From Alphaproteobacteria bacterium (GTDB lineage Bacteria; Pseudomonadota; Alphaproteobacteria; Rhodobacterales; Rhodobacteraceae), in NCBI GenBank assembly GCA_003695135.1, contig RFIR01000434.1, positions 1 to 5,465 on the forward strand: 5,465 nt of DNA, given 5' to 3'. The stretch's first letter is position 1; each line of letters opens with the position of its first letter. Both the position numbers and the translations under genes were made by a program. This document shows, piece by piece, positions 5,005 through 5,465 of the stretch. The notes under the pieces are model-generated. The model was given only the letters and a program-made list of their open reading frames with translations. It was not told where the DNA came from and did no database searches.

Positions 5005-5465
5005 ATGCACGCCGTCTACGCCGCCGATCCCGCATTGAGCCGTGGCCGTCTGCACCGGGAAAGGCCCTCCGCACACCGCTCGCCATTCCAGCGCGATCGC
5101 GACCGTATCATCCATTCCTCGGCCTTCCGCAGGCTGAAGCACAAGACGCAGGTCTTCGTCGAGCATGAGAGCGACTATTACCGCACCCGGCTGACCCATA
5201 CGCTGGAGGTGGCGCAGGTCGCGCGCACCATCGCCCGCACGCTGGGGCTCAACGAGGATCTGACCGAGGCGGTGGCGCTGGCGCACGATCTGGGCCATCC
5301 GCCCTTCGGCCATACCGGCGAGGAGGCGCTGGCCCAGTGCATGGCGCGCTGGGGCGGGTTCGACCACAATGCCCAGGCCATCCGCATCGTCACCGCGCTG
5401 GAATGCCATTATGCCAGCTTCGACGGGCTCAACCTGAGCTGGGAGACGCTGGAGGGCATCGCCAA
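5005..5465 (+). CDS. dgt: dGTPase-like HD-domain triphosphohydrolase (N-terminal 153 residues)
   Basis: The family removes tripolyphosphate from dNTPs, giving the deoxynucleoside, and thereby controls the nucleotide pool. The opening is typical: RSPFQRDRDRIIHSSAFRRLKHKTQVF (25-51) is the conserved Dgt block, followed by the HD metal site, His65 in RTRLTHTLEV and His94-Asp95 in LAHDLGHPPFGHTGE. FDHNAQAIRIV (119-129) is also conserved. Full-length members run to roughly 380-500 residues, so well over half is missing off the right edge. The ATG at 5005 has a strong TAAGGAG ending 5 bases upstream. In alphaproteobacteria this gene is commonly followed by argS and preceded by divergent erpA, which fits here. 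Bacterial 'dGTPase-like' type-2 proteins often differ in substrate from E. coli Dgt, so dGTP specificity should not be assumed. Confidence 0.94.
   Translation, partial: MHAVYAADPALSRGRLHRERPSAHRSPFQRDRDRIIHSSAFRRLKHKTQVFVEHESDYYRTRLTHTLEVAQVARTIARTLGLNEDLTEAVALAHDLGHPPFGHTGEEALAQCMARWGGFDHNAQAIRIVTALECHYASFDGLNLSWETLEGIA

Noticed and set aside
4648..5409. A 253-codon minus-strand open frame
   Set aside because: It is antisense to dgt and runs out of frame through erpA; both real genes have intact motifs.

Overview
The window is about two-thirds G+C, with dense codon use strongly biased to G/C in third positions. It carries a neighbour set (xthA, an HU-like gene, erpA and a divergent dgt) that is typical of Alphaproteobacteria. 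The HU-like protein is of the short, divergent kind that I associate with Rhodobacterales, so a Rhodobacter/Paracoccus-like relative is the best guess. This rests on gene order and protein style only, since no rRNA or other marker gene is present.

Layout. Positions 1-1797 (minus strand) hold the N-terminal 599 residues of a subtilisin/kexin-type (S8) serine protease followed by the start of a proprotein-convertase P domain; its C-terminus lies beyond the left edge. Positions 1798-2267 are a 470-base divergent intergenic region unusually rich in palindromes. It contains a 16-bp lux-box-like perfect palindrome with a suitably placed -10 candidate facing the protease, a CtrA-like TTAA-N7-TTAC site, and on the other side a leader before mtnA with alternative hairpins, a short upstream ORF and a T6 tract. 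Positions 2268-3365 (plus) encode MtnA, methylthioribose-1-phosphate isomerase of methionine salvage. It converges on xthA (3385-4167, minus), with a strong bulged hairpin between the two stops. Going right on the minus strand are an HU-family DNA-binding protein (4219-4509) and an A-type iron-sulfur carrier, ErpA (4596-4928). Divergent from erpA, dgt (5005 to the right edge, plus) encodes the first 153 residues of an HD-domain dNTP triphosphohydrolase-like protein.

How it fits together. The right half is housekeeping: DNA repair (XthA), nucleoid structure (HU), Fe-S cluster delivery (ErpA) and nucleotide-pool control (Dgt). mtnA is a lone methionine-salvage gene here, with no mtnK, mtnP or mtnB beside it. 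The protease looks like an accessory exoprotein gene with elaborate upstream control. The parts most worth a second look are the protease's control region, the loss of the acidic S2 residues expected of a dibasic-cleaving kexin, and the mtnA leader. No transposase, CRISPR array, tRNA or rRNA was found.
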